Below are positions 56,935-63,877 of a stretch of 64,000 nucleotides of DNA, one piece after another. Every line of letters begins with the position of its first letter. Within the stretch, counting starts at the first letter, position 1. The position numbers and the translations under genes are program-made. The stretch comes from Pseudoalteromonas sp. MSK9-3 (lineage in GTDB: Bacteria; Pseudomonadota; Gammaproteobacteria; Enterobacterales; Alteromonadaceae): contig NZ_MIET01000007.1 in NCBI RefSeq assembly GCF_003590335.1, positions 124,001 through 188,000 on the forward strand, in the 5' to 3' direction. Below the pieces are notes generated by a model, which worked only from the letters and a program-made list of their open reading frames with translations, searched no databases and was not told the DNA's origin.

Positions 56935-57816
56935 TTATACTCCTTCAGCAACAGTAGGACCAACGTGAGAATACGGGTGGCCCACACTGTCAGCCCAGAT
57001 CATGTTATCGCCATGGTCGCCCATCCCAACATACGGTAATGCAATCGCCACTTTCATTTTGCCAAGGCCAATAAATCTTGGTTGATGGCACCCGCCCCAC
57101 CCAGTTTGTACTGCTCGCTTGTACTGCCAGCCTTTGTTTAAATCGCTGCCATCAACTTTGATATAAGCAGAGCGATTATAAGAGGGTACAAAATATAAAG
57201 AACCTGTTGACTCCAATACATTTATCCAACAGCTTGCTTGAGTTAGAAACTCACCTCGGTTCCAGCCCGTATACGTTGGACAACCTTGGTTAAATACAAA
57301 CAAATGACCATTATCAGGGTCCGACGTCATTCCCTTGGTTATTTCTACATCTAATACAATAACTTTAAAATCACTTCCATAATATGTATTTGACTCAGAG
57401 CGATACCCACCTAATGCACGGGTTTTAAATTCGTCATTCGGCAGTAATCCGTGCTGGGCCAACATGCTTGGATTAAGCTTGGTCAGTGTGCTTGTCCCTT
57501 CAGTTCCCGCGTAATAAAAGCAACTCCATGGGGCGGCATGTGATTGTAATACGTCAACTGCCGTACCCTCAGGTTGGCCTGCGTTGATGTGTGCAAAATG
57601 TTTGGTGTCTGACAACATGTTTGGGCCAAGCGGCAGTGCCTTTTGAAAGCTGGCAATTTTTGCGTCTACAGCTTGCTCTTTGGCAGTGAGTTTGGTGTCA
57701 ATCTCTTGCTTTTTTTGGTTTAAATGCGCGGTAATGTCTTGGACTTTACCGTCAACGGTGTCTGTGAGTTGGTTGGCTGATTTTATGAGATCAGCAATGT
57801 CTTGTTCTAATGCCAT
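56935..57816 (-). CDS. Tail fibre, tandem cassette 2 (293 aa)
   Basis: MALEQDIADL start and a helical stalk of about 55 residues rich in Lys/Gln/Asp (VDGKVQDITAHLNQKKQEID...). A beta-rich head from about residue 65 follows, with Gly/Asn/Tyr/Trp-rich sequence (GYRSESNTYYGSDFKVIVLDV; WNRGEFLTQASCW; MKVAIALPYVGMGDHGDN). I placed the start at ATG 57816 with GGAG upstream. The open frame to 57930 crosses a terminator and lacks the conserved N-terminus. The head has no similarity that I can see to the heads of the other two tandem fibres. Confidence 0.8.
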   Translation of the reverse strand: MALEQDIADLIKSANQLTDTVDGKVQDITAHLNQKKQEIDTKLTAKEQAVDAKIASFQKALPLGPNMLSDTKHFAHINAGQPEGTAVDVLQSHAAPWSCFYYAGTEGTSTLTKLNPSMLAQHGLLPNDEFKTRALGGYRSESNTYYGSDFKVIVLDVEITKGMTSDPDNGHLFVFNQGCPTYTGWNRGEFLTQASCWINVLESTGSLYFVPSYNRSAYIKVDGSDLNKGWQYKRAVQTGWGGCHQPRFIGLGKMKVAIALPYVGMGDHGDNMIWADSVGHPYSHVGPTVAEGV

Positions 57817-57916
57817 ATTATTTTCTCCATAATAATAGTGAGCCAACCTGTATTCACTTATTGTTAAATAAACAATGTATGTAATACGACTACGTATGGC
57901 TCGAGTAAACGAGCAT

Positions 57917-57942
57917 AAAAAACCCACCAAAAAGGTGGGTTT
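57917..57942 (-). terminator. Intrinsic terminator between fibre cassettes 1 and 2
   Basis: AAACCCACC (57920-57928) - 5-nt loop - GGTGGGTTT (57934-57942); on the minus strand the stem runs into TTTTTT (57917-57922). It lies about 100 bp before the next fibre start; that gap could hold a weak promoter, but none is convincing. Confidence 0.92.
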
Positions 57943-57979
57943 ATTTAGTACTCTATAAAACGATAAAGTTATTTACCAT

Positions 57980-58291
57980 TTAAGGTTTTGGGTAATTTGC
58001 CTTAATAGATTTACGTGCCCCAAGCCACGCTGCTTTCGCGGCTTCGGCTTGGGTACTTTGCTCACCAAACTCAGCTTGGGCTGCAAGGTAATCAAACGCT
58101 AAACCATCTGATTGCGACTGATAGGCAAAGCTGCGTGCATGTTGGCACTGCGCTTCTAATTGCGCGTGTTTTGCTTGGGCAATAAGCCCAGCTACATCTG
58201 CTTGTGCTACACCTAGGTCAAGCAAGATTTTTTCTTCAGCAGGGACATTCACCATGTCGTTGCCTGCTACGTTGAGTTTTTCTAAAATCAT
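57980..58291 (-). CDS. Small fibre-partner protein, first cassette (103 aa)
   Basis: Paralogue of the protein at 56633-56932 through its C-terminal half (QSDGLAFDYLAAQAEFGEQS...AAWL.ARK). The N-terminal half differs (NVPAEEKILLDLGVAQADVAGLIAQAKHAQ). Helical and Ala/Gln-rich. Separated from its fibre by 141 bp that contain two copies of a ~20-bp phrase (gcg-ta-ttcactgtgt-gt). GGAA precedes ATG 58291. Probably an assembly factor for the fibre at 58433-59218; no known family is recognised. Confidence 0.72.
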   Translation of the reverse strand: MILEKLNVAGNDMVNVPAEEKILLDLGVAQADVAGLIAQAKHAQLEAQCQHARSFAYQSQSDGLAFDYLAAQAEFGEQSTQAEAAKAAWLGARKSIKANYPKP

Positions 58292-58432
58292 CGTGTTTCC
58301 TTTGATTTTTATGTATTACGTTTTTGGCCACTAGGTGGTTATGTTACCCAGTAGCCATTTTTAATAGCGCGTATTTCACTGTGTAGTGTTTAACTATGCG
58401 GTACTTCACTGTGTGGTATCTAAATATGAGCC

Positions 58433-59218
58433 CTACGCTGAAGCCGGTGCCGGCGGCGTATAAGGGTGATTCACATAAGGAATGGTATTGGCGATAGGTG
58501 CAACACGATCAGTAAATGGAATCGGCTCTACAAACCAACGAACGGTCCAGTTACCTTGAGAGCTCTCATACGTATTGCGTCGTTCCATATCGCTACCATC
58601 ATGAAAAGCCACATCCCCTTTCCAGTTTTTGGTGATGCGATAAGTTAGACCACCTCCGCGCAAGTACAAACCACTATATGTACAATGCCAAGGTCCTAAC
58701 GTTCCATCTTCGCCCCCCCCATAAAAATCTTTACTTAAGTCGATTTTCTCGGCTTTACAGTTAAGGCGAAAATCAACATGACTTACCGTGTTGTTATACC
58801 TTTCATAAAAGCGCTTAATATTCATGAAATTCGAATCACCATTCCACGAATATGCATTACCCTCAAGCTGCAATAAAAGACCTGCTTGGTGACCTGATGT
58901 AGGGTTTAGAGGTTTAGTATTGCTATTCCATGAGTAATGTCGACTCACTGTTAACTTGCTCACACCCTCTTCATTGCCAGGGAAACGCCACCATACCGGA
59001 TATAAATAATCTTTAGAGCCGCCAATCGTGATGGTTTGCTCGTAGCGTGTTTCTGGCGTTGCATCTTGAATAAATTGGTCAACTTGCGCTTCTTTGGCCG
59101 CTACGCGGCTGTCAAGCTGTGCCATTTTTGCATCGATGGTTTTTGCTTTATTGTCAATTACTGATGTGAGTTGATTGGTTGATTCAACCAAGTTTGCGAT
59201 ATCTTGTTCTAATGCCAT
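58433..59218 (-). CDS. Tail fibre, tandem cassette 1 (261 aa)
   Basis: MALEQDIANL start, a helical stalk of about 50 residues (TSVIDNKAKTIDAKMAQLDSRVAAKEAQ), then a Trp/Tyr/Gly-rich beta head (LYPVWWRFPGNEEG; WHCTYSGLYLRGGG; WTVRWFVEPIPF) and a Pro-rich end. The stalk is clearly related to the other tandem fibres while the head is unrelated. AGGAG lies six bases before the ATG. It follows the free collar protein by 12 bp, so it is the best placed of the three to be incorporated by default. Confidence 0.82.
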   Translation of the reverse strand: MALEQDIANLVESTNQLTSVIDNKAKTIDAKMAQLDSRVAAKEAQVDQFIQDATPETRYEQTITIGGSKDYLYPVWWRFPGNEEGVSKLTVSRHYSWNSNTKPLNPTSGHQAGLLLQLEGNAYSWNGDSNFMNIKRFYERYNNTVSHVDFRLNCKAEKIDLSKDFYGGGEDGTLGPWHCTYSGLYLRGGGLTYRITKNWKGDVAFHDGSDMERRNTYESSQGNWTVRWFVEPIPFTDRVAPIANTIPYVNHPYTPPAPASA

Positions 59219-59230
59219 TGTCTGCTCCTA

Positions 59231-59758
59231 TTATTTCAAAACGCCTGCGTCCATCAATTCAAACTTTTGTTTGATATGACGGTACATGTTGCCAATTTGT
59301 GCTGCGCCTAACTTGGCCAGCTCCGGTGCAATTAAAATATTTAAATTAACACCTTGATCGATCACCGTGATTGAATCTGCTGGGACGCCTGTTAGTACAA
59401 GGTCAAACGCTAGCAGCAAGTCAACTTCTGATGATTTATAGGCAATGGGTTTATCAGGATCTGAATAAACAGCAAACAAAGTGCCGTCTTCTAAATAAAA
59501 GCCAACTTCGTTGACCCAAAAGTTATGATTGGTGTCATCAATCACACTCATATGAATTTGTGCATTGCCTTTGTCTTCGCCGCTGGCCACAGAAATACGA
59601 TGTACCTCTGCTCCTAATGCCGAGCGACTTTGATGAGGCGTATAATTACCGGTACCTAGCCCTATTTTGTTAATTTTGGCTTGAAAGCCATTCTTCTCTG
59701 AATTAAAAACTGCCTCTAAACCCGCAGTTGTTATTGTTGGCCGTAAGATTGTGCTCAC
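59231..59758 (-). CDS. Free-standing tail-collar (DUF3751-like) fibre-base protein (175 aa)
   Basis: Same family as 52647-53186 and the N-terminus of the 1501-residue fibre: 'PTITTAGLEAVFNSEKNG', 'INKIGLGTGNYTPH', 'FWVNEVGFYLEDGTLFAVYSD', 'LAFDLVLTGVPADSITV', with a C-terminal helix region. Start is GTG 59758 with AAGGAG upstream. It is separated from gpI by 220 bp. This gap contains an imperfect inverted repeat (GGTTGATT / AATCAGCC, about 59774-59796) but no gene. Confidence 0.87.
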   Translation of the reverse strand: MSTILRPTITTAGLEAVFNSEKNGFQAKINKIGLGTGNYTPHQSRSALGAEVHRISVASGEDKGNAQIHMSVIDDTNHNFWVNEVGFYLEDGTLFAVYSDPDKPIAYKSSEVDLLLAFDLVLTGVPADSITVIDQGVNLNILIAPELAKLGAAQIGNMYRHIKQKFELMDAGVLK

Positions 59759-59978
59759 TGCACATACTCCTTAGGTTGATTTGATATCAATCAGCCTTGT
59801 ATAAGCGACGCCAGCGTTAGCTTGTAGTGCACTTGCTATCATCTCTTATCAAAGACTGCGTGATATAAGAAACAATAGAGTGTTATGTGGGGTTACTTAG
59901 TGTTTGATTACCTGTATGGTGCCAGTTTGCTGCATTACTTCATGTAACGTCACTTAACTAAGTAAACGCACACCCTCT

Positions 59979-60893
59979 CTATTGAGATGAATGAAGGTAA
60001 AAGCGACCTACGCTGAAGCGTCGGTTGCTAAAATGAAATGCAGCGGCTAAAGAAGACTGTAAGTAATAGCAGCCTGCAGGTAGTTTTTGGCCGTTACTCA
60101 TATAAAACCGGCCCACGCTGTGGCGCTGGTTATGTAAGTGCAGCCCTGCGCCCAGTGCGGCGGATAATTCACCCGACACGGCCTGGGTTTTGCCATAATT
60201 ACGCTTAAGCCCATAGCGATGTTTATTCACAACAGTGAGGCCCGCGGTCATTTCTGTGGGGGCGGCCTTCACCGGTACGGTGTCGTAATTGATACGTCCA
60301 ACTTGTAAGCCTCTCGATGTGGTTGCAACAGTCACCCCTAAATCCAGTTTAGCGCCCACCAAAAAATCAAAATGGGCTCTTTGCGGTTTGGTATGATTGG
60401 TTACGCGGTAAATCGCATCGTAAAGCGTTTGGCTTAATACCACTTGCGCACTGGTATAGGGGGTTTCATTGGCCCAAGCAATAAACGTAAATGTGTTCGG
60501 TTTACCCGAGTGATGCGGTGCCAAAGACACATCATCAACATCTTCAAACCATTCAAAAAAATCGACTTTTACGCCCAGTGATGCAAGCGCCCTTTTTACT
60601 GAGCCAACGGTGCCTTTATGCTTGTGTATGGTGACTGACTCTTGGATCAAAGCCCGCTTACTTTCTGTTGACCATTGTTCGTCCCATTCATCAACAGATA
60701 AACTCCACGCCAGCCAAGGTAATAGCTTGTCGGGGCAAGTTTTTGGATCCCAATGTTTTGCTACGTAATCTGGAATGGGTTTACTTGGCACAAAGCTCGA
60801 TGCTCGCTCAATGGATTGCTCGAGCTCACTGCCATTCATGGGTAATAAAGACTGAAACTTAACGCTTTCGTCGCTGTTATTGTCATCGTTCAT
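59979..60893 (-). CDS. P2 gpI-like tail protein I with variable C-terminal domain (304 aa)
   Basis: gpI core: 'AKHWDPKTCPDKLLPWLAWSLSVDEWDEQWSTESKRALI', 'HKHKGTVGSVKRAL', 'FEWFEDVDD', 'RAHFDFLVG' by about residue 195. The C-terminal ~110 residues are an extra domain with two related segments (HNQRHSVGRFYMSNGQ and SNRRFSVGRFYLHSSQ). These repeats share no sequence with the 29-residue repeats of the second gpI. Start ATG 60893 with AAGGTG upstream, 9 bp after the J gene. Confidence 0.9.
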   Translation of the reverse strand: MNDDNNSDESVKFQSLLPMNGSELEQSIERASSFVPSKPIPDYVAKHWDPKTCPDKLLPWLAWSLSVDEWDEQWSTESKRALIQESVTIHKHKGTVGSVKRALASLGVKVDFFEWFEDVDDVSLAPHHSGKPNTFTFIAWANETPYTSAQVVLSQTLYDAIYRVTNHTKPQRAHFDFLVGAKLDLGVTVATTSRGLQVGRINYDTVPVKAAPTEMTAGLTVVNKHRYGLKRNYGKTQAVSGELSAALGAGLHLHNQRHSVGRFYMSNGQKLPAGCYYLQSSLAAAFHFSNRRFSVGRFYLHSSQ

Positions 60894-60902
60894 CACATCA
60901 CC

Positions 60903-61727
60903 TTACATAAAAGTAATCGTTGGCAAGCTTGCAATCGCAGCTTGATTCACTTCACAGGTGATGTCGTCTTGTGGAGACAATAACTTCACCTTTCTCACGC
61001 CAGCTTGATGAAAGGCGTCGATCAGCCCTGAGTGCGGTACTTCTTGCCCTAACTTATAGTGCTGTGCAATAAACTCATTAAGCGCAGCGTTTATTTTTTC
61101 AGTCACTGCGCTTCGGTCAGCCCCATCATGAAAGTGGATCTGCGCGTTTATGTCGTAGGCCTTAGGTTGAACCATATGGACTTTAACAAGATCAGTTAAT
61201 GGCCTTACATCGTCATCATTTAGATGTGTATTTACCACATCGCGCAGCTCGCTCACATCCACATTTTGCTCAGGTAATATATACACATCAACAATACCCG
61301 GCGCACTTGAGGTAACGTGCACATCTTTGACATTAGCTGATGCGGCTAATGCTTGATACTCATACGCCCCCATCGTGCCCGCCATACTGTGGCTTTCTAA
61401 AGATAAAGGGATCCGTGCTCGGTAACGCTCGTCACTTTCGTCATGCCCTCGCTCCACACCAAATAACACCCCTAAATGATTTAGGTCTTCGCCTATTGCA
61501 TAAGCAACCATGACTGAGCGAGCAGCATCATTAATGCGCTGTCGCAGCAATAACTCGCGCGTAGCAGCAATATCTAACAACTTAATTGCAGGGTCTGATG
61601 CGAGTACCGTATAGTTGGGAAAGGACTCGATTAGGGCATCTTCCATTTGCTGATAAATGTCGTCGTACTTTAAAGGTTCTATCACATCTGGCACCGCCAA
61701 TCGTGATAATTCAATTGCATTGTTCAA
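60903..61727 (-). CDS. Baseplate J-like protein (274 aa)
   Basis: gpJ family: 'LSRLAVPDVIEPLKYDDIYQQM', 'LASDPAIKLLDIAATRELLLRQRINDAARSVMVAYAIGEDLNHLGVLFGVER', 'ESDERYRARIPLSLESHSMAGTMGAYEY', 'DDDVRPLTDLVKVHM', and the 'HQAGVRKVKLLSP' end. Start is TTG 61727 with GAGGAG about eight bases upstream. First baseplate gene after the lysis genes. In P2 and R-pyocins gpV (spike) and gpW precede J, but neither is present here. Confidence 0.9.
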   Translation of the reverse strand: MNNAIELSRLAVPDVIEPLKYDDIYQQMEDALIESFPNYTVLASDPAIKLLDIAATRELLLRQRINDAARSVMVAYAIGEDLNHLGVLFGVERGHDESDERYRARIPLSLESHSMAGTMGAYEYQALAASANVKDVHVTSSAPGIVDVYILPEQNVDVSELRDVVNTHLNDDDVRPLTDLVKVHMVQPKAYDINAQIHFHDGADRSAVTEKINAALNEFIAQHYKLGQEVPHSGLIDAFHQAGVRKVKLLSPQDDITCEVNQAAIASLPTITFM

Positions 61728-61815
61728 AGGTGCTGCTCCTCATGACACATATGGCTGTGCACCATCGTGTTTATTTGGCTGAAGTTGGGTGCGTGTCGGG
61801 ACTCCGAAACGGCGT

Positions 61816-62064
61816 TTAGTTTGCTCTGGCTTTGCTGCTCAATAGGGTATCGAGCTTTTTATCTATCGAATCAAGGCGCTTTTCAATGCGCTTTTGATCT
61901 TCGTTTCTGATCTGTTTTAAATGTGACAGCTCTTGTGTATTGGTGGTGATCCGTTTATCTAAATCACTCAAATACAAAATCCCTGAAACAAGCAATGTCA
62001 CTGTGGTAATTATATGGGCTAAATTGAGTTCCTTTTTCATTTGCCACTGCTCCGGTTGACTCAC
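61816..62064 (-). CDS. Small TM + coiled-coil protein in lysis cassette (82 aa)
   Basis: One TM segment (IITTVTLLVSGILYLSDL, about residues 18-36) followed by a charged coiled coil (DKRITTNTQELSHLKQIRNEDQKRIEKRLDSIDKKLD). This layout is seen in XhlA-like proteins and in inner-membrane spanins, so it may assist lysis. The GTG at 62064 overlaps the holin stop by 4 bp. An in-frame ATG at 62040 with GGAG upstream is an equally good start. Sequence alone does not settle the family. Confidence 0.65.
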   Translation of the reverse strand: MSQPEQWQMKKELNLAHIITTVTLLVSGILYLSDLDKRITTNTQELSHLKQIRNEDQKRIEKRLDSIDKKLDTLLSSKARAN

Positions 62065-62459
62065 TTAGCGACTCCGTTAATCTTTTCAATTGTTCTTAGT
62101 CCTGCTAGCCCTAACATACCAAGTGTTAGTTCTAACATGACTTCTAGCGGTAATTCTGGTGCGCCGATTTCTGGCCACAGCCACTGTAATATTGGGTTGA
62201 CCACAAATGAGAATAAAAAGCCAAACCCGCAAACCCATAATAAAAACGGCCTTGCTCCCGCCACAAATACACTGCGATGCGATGCGCTGAGCTCGCTAAT
62301 TTTTGCTTGTATTTGTGCAGATTGTTCAACCAAGCGAGCTTTAAGAATATGCTGTTTTAACACTTCTTCTTCACTGGTAAACAGCTCGTCTAAAATGGTC
62401 CCAACCGTTTGGATCGGATCTTTTATTGCTGGATTAAATAAGCTTGATAGTATTCCCAC
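62061..62459 (-). CDS. 3TM holin of the GTA-holin type (132 aa)
   Basis: Fits the 'holin of 3TMs, for gene-transfer release' family. It has a helical N-terminal cytoplasmic region ending 'SHRSVFVAGARPFLLWVCGFGFLFSFVV', where the R-P-(F/L)-hydrophobic run begins the TM segments, and a last helix 'LELTLGMLGLAGLRTIEKI'. Holins open the inner membrane to release the lysozyme. I chose GTG 62459, because GGGGAG lies eight bases upstream and it overlaps the lysozyme stop as TAGTG; GTG 62468 is also in frame. It is part of the lysozyme-holin-TM protein lysis cassette. Confidence 0.85.
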   Translation of the reverse strand: MGILSSLFNPAIKDPIQTVGTILDELFTSEEEVLKQHILKARLVEQSAQIQAKISELSASHRSVFVAGARPFLLWVCGFGFLFSFVVNPILQWLWPEIGAPELPLEVMLELTLGMLGLAGLRTIEKINGVAK

Positions 62460-62875
62460 TATTGCCACTCCCCACTGAGCATTTGTTTGGCTAGCTCATT
62501 GGCACGCCCTGGTACCTGATTCGCCCAGCGGCTGTGCAACATCTCAAGCGCTGCTTGTTCATAATTGCCACGCTCTAAATTGGCAATCATTTTTTTAAAA
62601 CCCATCAAGCCCGTCACACCCAAATTGAATGCCATATTCACCAATACGGCTTGGCGTGCTTCATTACACCGGCTTACATCTATACGTCGCTTAATACCGG
62701 CTTTGGCTTCTTTTATATCGCGTGCTAATAACTGCTCAGCTTCCTCTTCGTCAATGCCGTTATCTTCTAAATTTCGACCGTAACCGATCGTCAATTTTCC
62801 CCCTGTGCAGTAGTAAGGATACTGTTTATATCCTTCATGCTTTTTGATTTGTTCAACTGTGATCATCAGTGACAT
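62459..62875 (-). CDS. Phage lysozyme, glycoside hydrolase family 24 (138 aa)
   Basis: T4-lysozyme-type muramidase that cleaves peptidoglycan glycan strands. Catalytic Glu is in 'KKHEGYK' (residue 14) and Thr in 'KLTIGYGRN' (residue 29). The position of T4 Asp20 is Cys23 (YYCTGGKLT), a replacement common in phage relatives. Further family blocks are 'RQAVLVNMAFNLGVTGLMGFKKMIANLERGNYEQAA' and 'SRWANQVPGRANEL'. No signal or anchor sequence, so it needs the holin. ATG 62875 has GAGG eight bases upstream. Confidence 0.93.
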   Translation of the reverse strand: MSLMITVEQIKKHEGYKQYPYYCTGGKLTIGYGRNLEDNGIDEEEAEQLLARDIKEAKAGIKRRIDVSRCNEARQAVLVNMAFNLGVTGLMGFKKMIANLERGNYEQAALEMLHSRWANQVPGRANELAKQMLSGEWQ

Positions 62876-62898
62876 AGCGTGACCTCTTATTAATTAAC

Positions 62899-63258
62899 TC
62901 AATGTGACAACTCAAGCATTAAACTGCGTTCGGCTTTTACTAACCAAAACTCTGCTGAGCGCTTAGAATCAAAGCCAAGCACCTTGGATGTTTCGGCCAT
63001 GGTGCCAACCATCACGTAACGCGCTCGAATCGCTTTGATACATTCAGGCCTTAAGCGAGAAATAATAGAGGTAATTAGCTCAATATCTTCAGGAACACTC
63101 ATTGCTTCGCTTGACGAAAATCCACCGGTCGGTTGTCCTGTTCTGTCTGAAATTGATTGAGATTTAAACCCTCTGCCCATTTCTCGTTTAACCCAAAAAT
63201 TACCCCACTTTTTAAGCGCAGCTCGCACTTGCTTAATCGTTATGTTCGTTGTCATCAT
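62899..63258 (-). CDS. Small phage-type regulatory protein, possibly antitermination-like (119 aa)
   Basis: A basic, helical protein with 'VRAALKKWGNFWVKREMGRGFKS' near the N-terminus and a C-terminal helix-turn-helix-like region (RLRPECIKAIRARYVMVGTMAETSKVLGFDSKRSAEFWLVKAERSLM). That region resembles the sigma-like HTH of phage late-gene regulators (Q/RinA/DUF1133 type). I am not certain of the family. It overlaps the XRE gene by about 26 bp and sits directly upstream of the lysis genes, where phages place late-gene activators or antiterminators. ATG 63258 or 63255 are the likely starts (GGGAAG upstream). Confidence 0.6.
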   Translation of the reverse strand: MMTTNITIKQVRAALKKWGNFWVKREMGRGFKSQSISDRTGQPTGGFSSSEAMSVPEDIELITSIISRLRPECIKAIRARYVMVGTMAETSKVLGFDSKRSAEFWLVKAERSLMLELSH

Positions 63259-63505
63259 TGATCTTCCCAATTACTTCTAAAATATTTAACAGATATACGT
63301 CTTCTACTAAGCTGATCACATCATTCCATTTAGGATCAAACTCTCGGTTTTCCCACCTTCTTAGCGTTCGCTCTTCAATGCCATACGTTGCTGCAGACTC
63401 AGCTTGGGTATACCCCCTTAGACGTCTGGCATAGCGTAATATCACACCTCCCTTGGGCGTTCGCTTAACAGATAGACGTTCTTTATTTAAGGCTGATTGA
63501 TTCAT
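63233..63505 (-). CDS. XRE-family helix-turn-helix regulator (90 aa)
   Basis: 'ILRYARRLRGYTQAESAATYGIEERTLRRWENREFDP' is a Cro/CI-type HTH, about residues 22-58, within a short basic protein. At 90 residues it has only the DNA-binding part plus a short helical extension, and no CI-like cleavage/dimerisation domain, so it is more Cro-like than LexA/CI-like. ATG 63505 with AAGGAT upstream. First gene of the lysis/tail transcription unit; it may control it. Confidence 0.85.
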   Translation of the reverse strand: MNQSALNKERLSVKRTPKGGVILRYARRLRGYTQAESAATYGIEERTLRRWENREFDPKWNDVISLVEDVYLLNILEVIGKINDDNEHND

Positions 63506-63530
63506 TACGATCCTTTTAATTTCACATCAA

Positions 63531-63580
63531 GTAAGTAGGTAGCCAATGCCACGAATTACAGACGTGGCCGTAACTTACTT
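63531..63580. promoter_or_regulatory. Nested dyad in the leader of the XRE gene
   Basis: Outer arms AAGTAAGT / ACTTACTT (about 63531-63538 and 63573-63580), inner arms CCACG (63549-63553) and CGTGG (63563-63567). Could be a leader stem-loop or a regulator site. Confidence 0.5.
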
Positions 63581-63861
63581 ATTTTTATATATTTATGTAG
63601 AAAGGGAGAGTGGCGCTTCGCTTACATACTTCGTCATGCTCCTTTGACTCCGCGTAAACGATTTTGGCGCTACTATTATTGTAATTCATGCATGCTATTG
63701 AATAGATGAGTGGCTGAATGTTACTAAAGATGGGTAAACCCGAACCTGCTCGAACTGAGTCGTAACTTCAAATAAACACCTAACAACCAGTACTGTTTAC
63801 AAAACCTGACAACATGTTTTTTCAAGATACGTTAATCTTACCGATATCCTGGCTCTAAAAC

Positions 63862-63877
63862 AGGTCATATATGACCT
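63862..63877. promoter_or_regulatory. Perfect palindrome AGGTCATATATGACCT (candidate operator)
   Basis: A 16-bp perfect palindrome about 360 bp upstream of the XRE regulator, in AT-rich DNA. Size and symmetry suit a dimeric HTH repressor. A further CCTG / CAGG pair lies just to its left. Confidence 0.45.

Noticed and set aside
946-63505. Complete prophage, or a metamorphosis-associated contractile structure as in Pseudoalteromonas luteoviolacea
   Set aside because: No integrase, capsid, terminase, sheath, tube or effector gene is visible; the genes present support only a partial P2-like tail plus lysis functions.
63851-63865. Possible LexA box CTGGCTCTAAAACAG
   Set aside because: The spacing and half-sites do not fit CTGT-N8-ACAG (it is one base short and one arm is CTGG).
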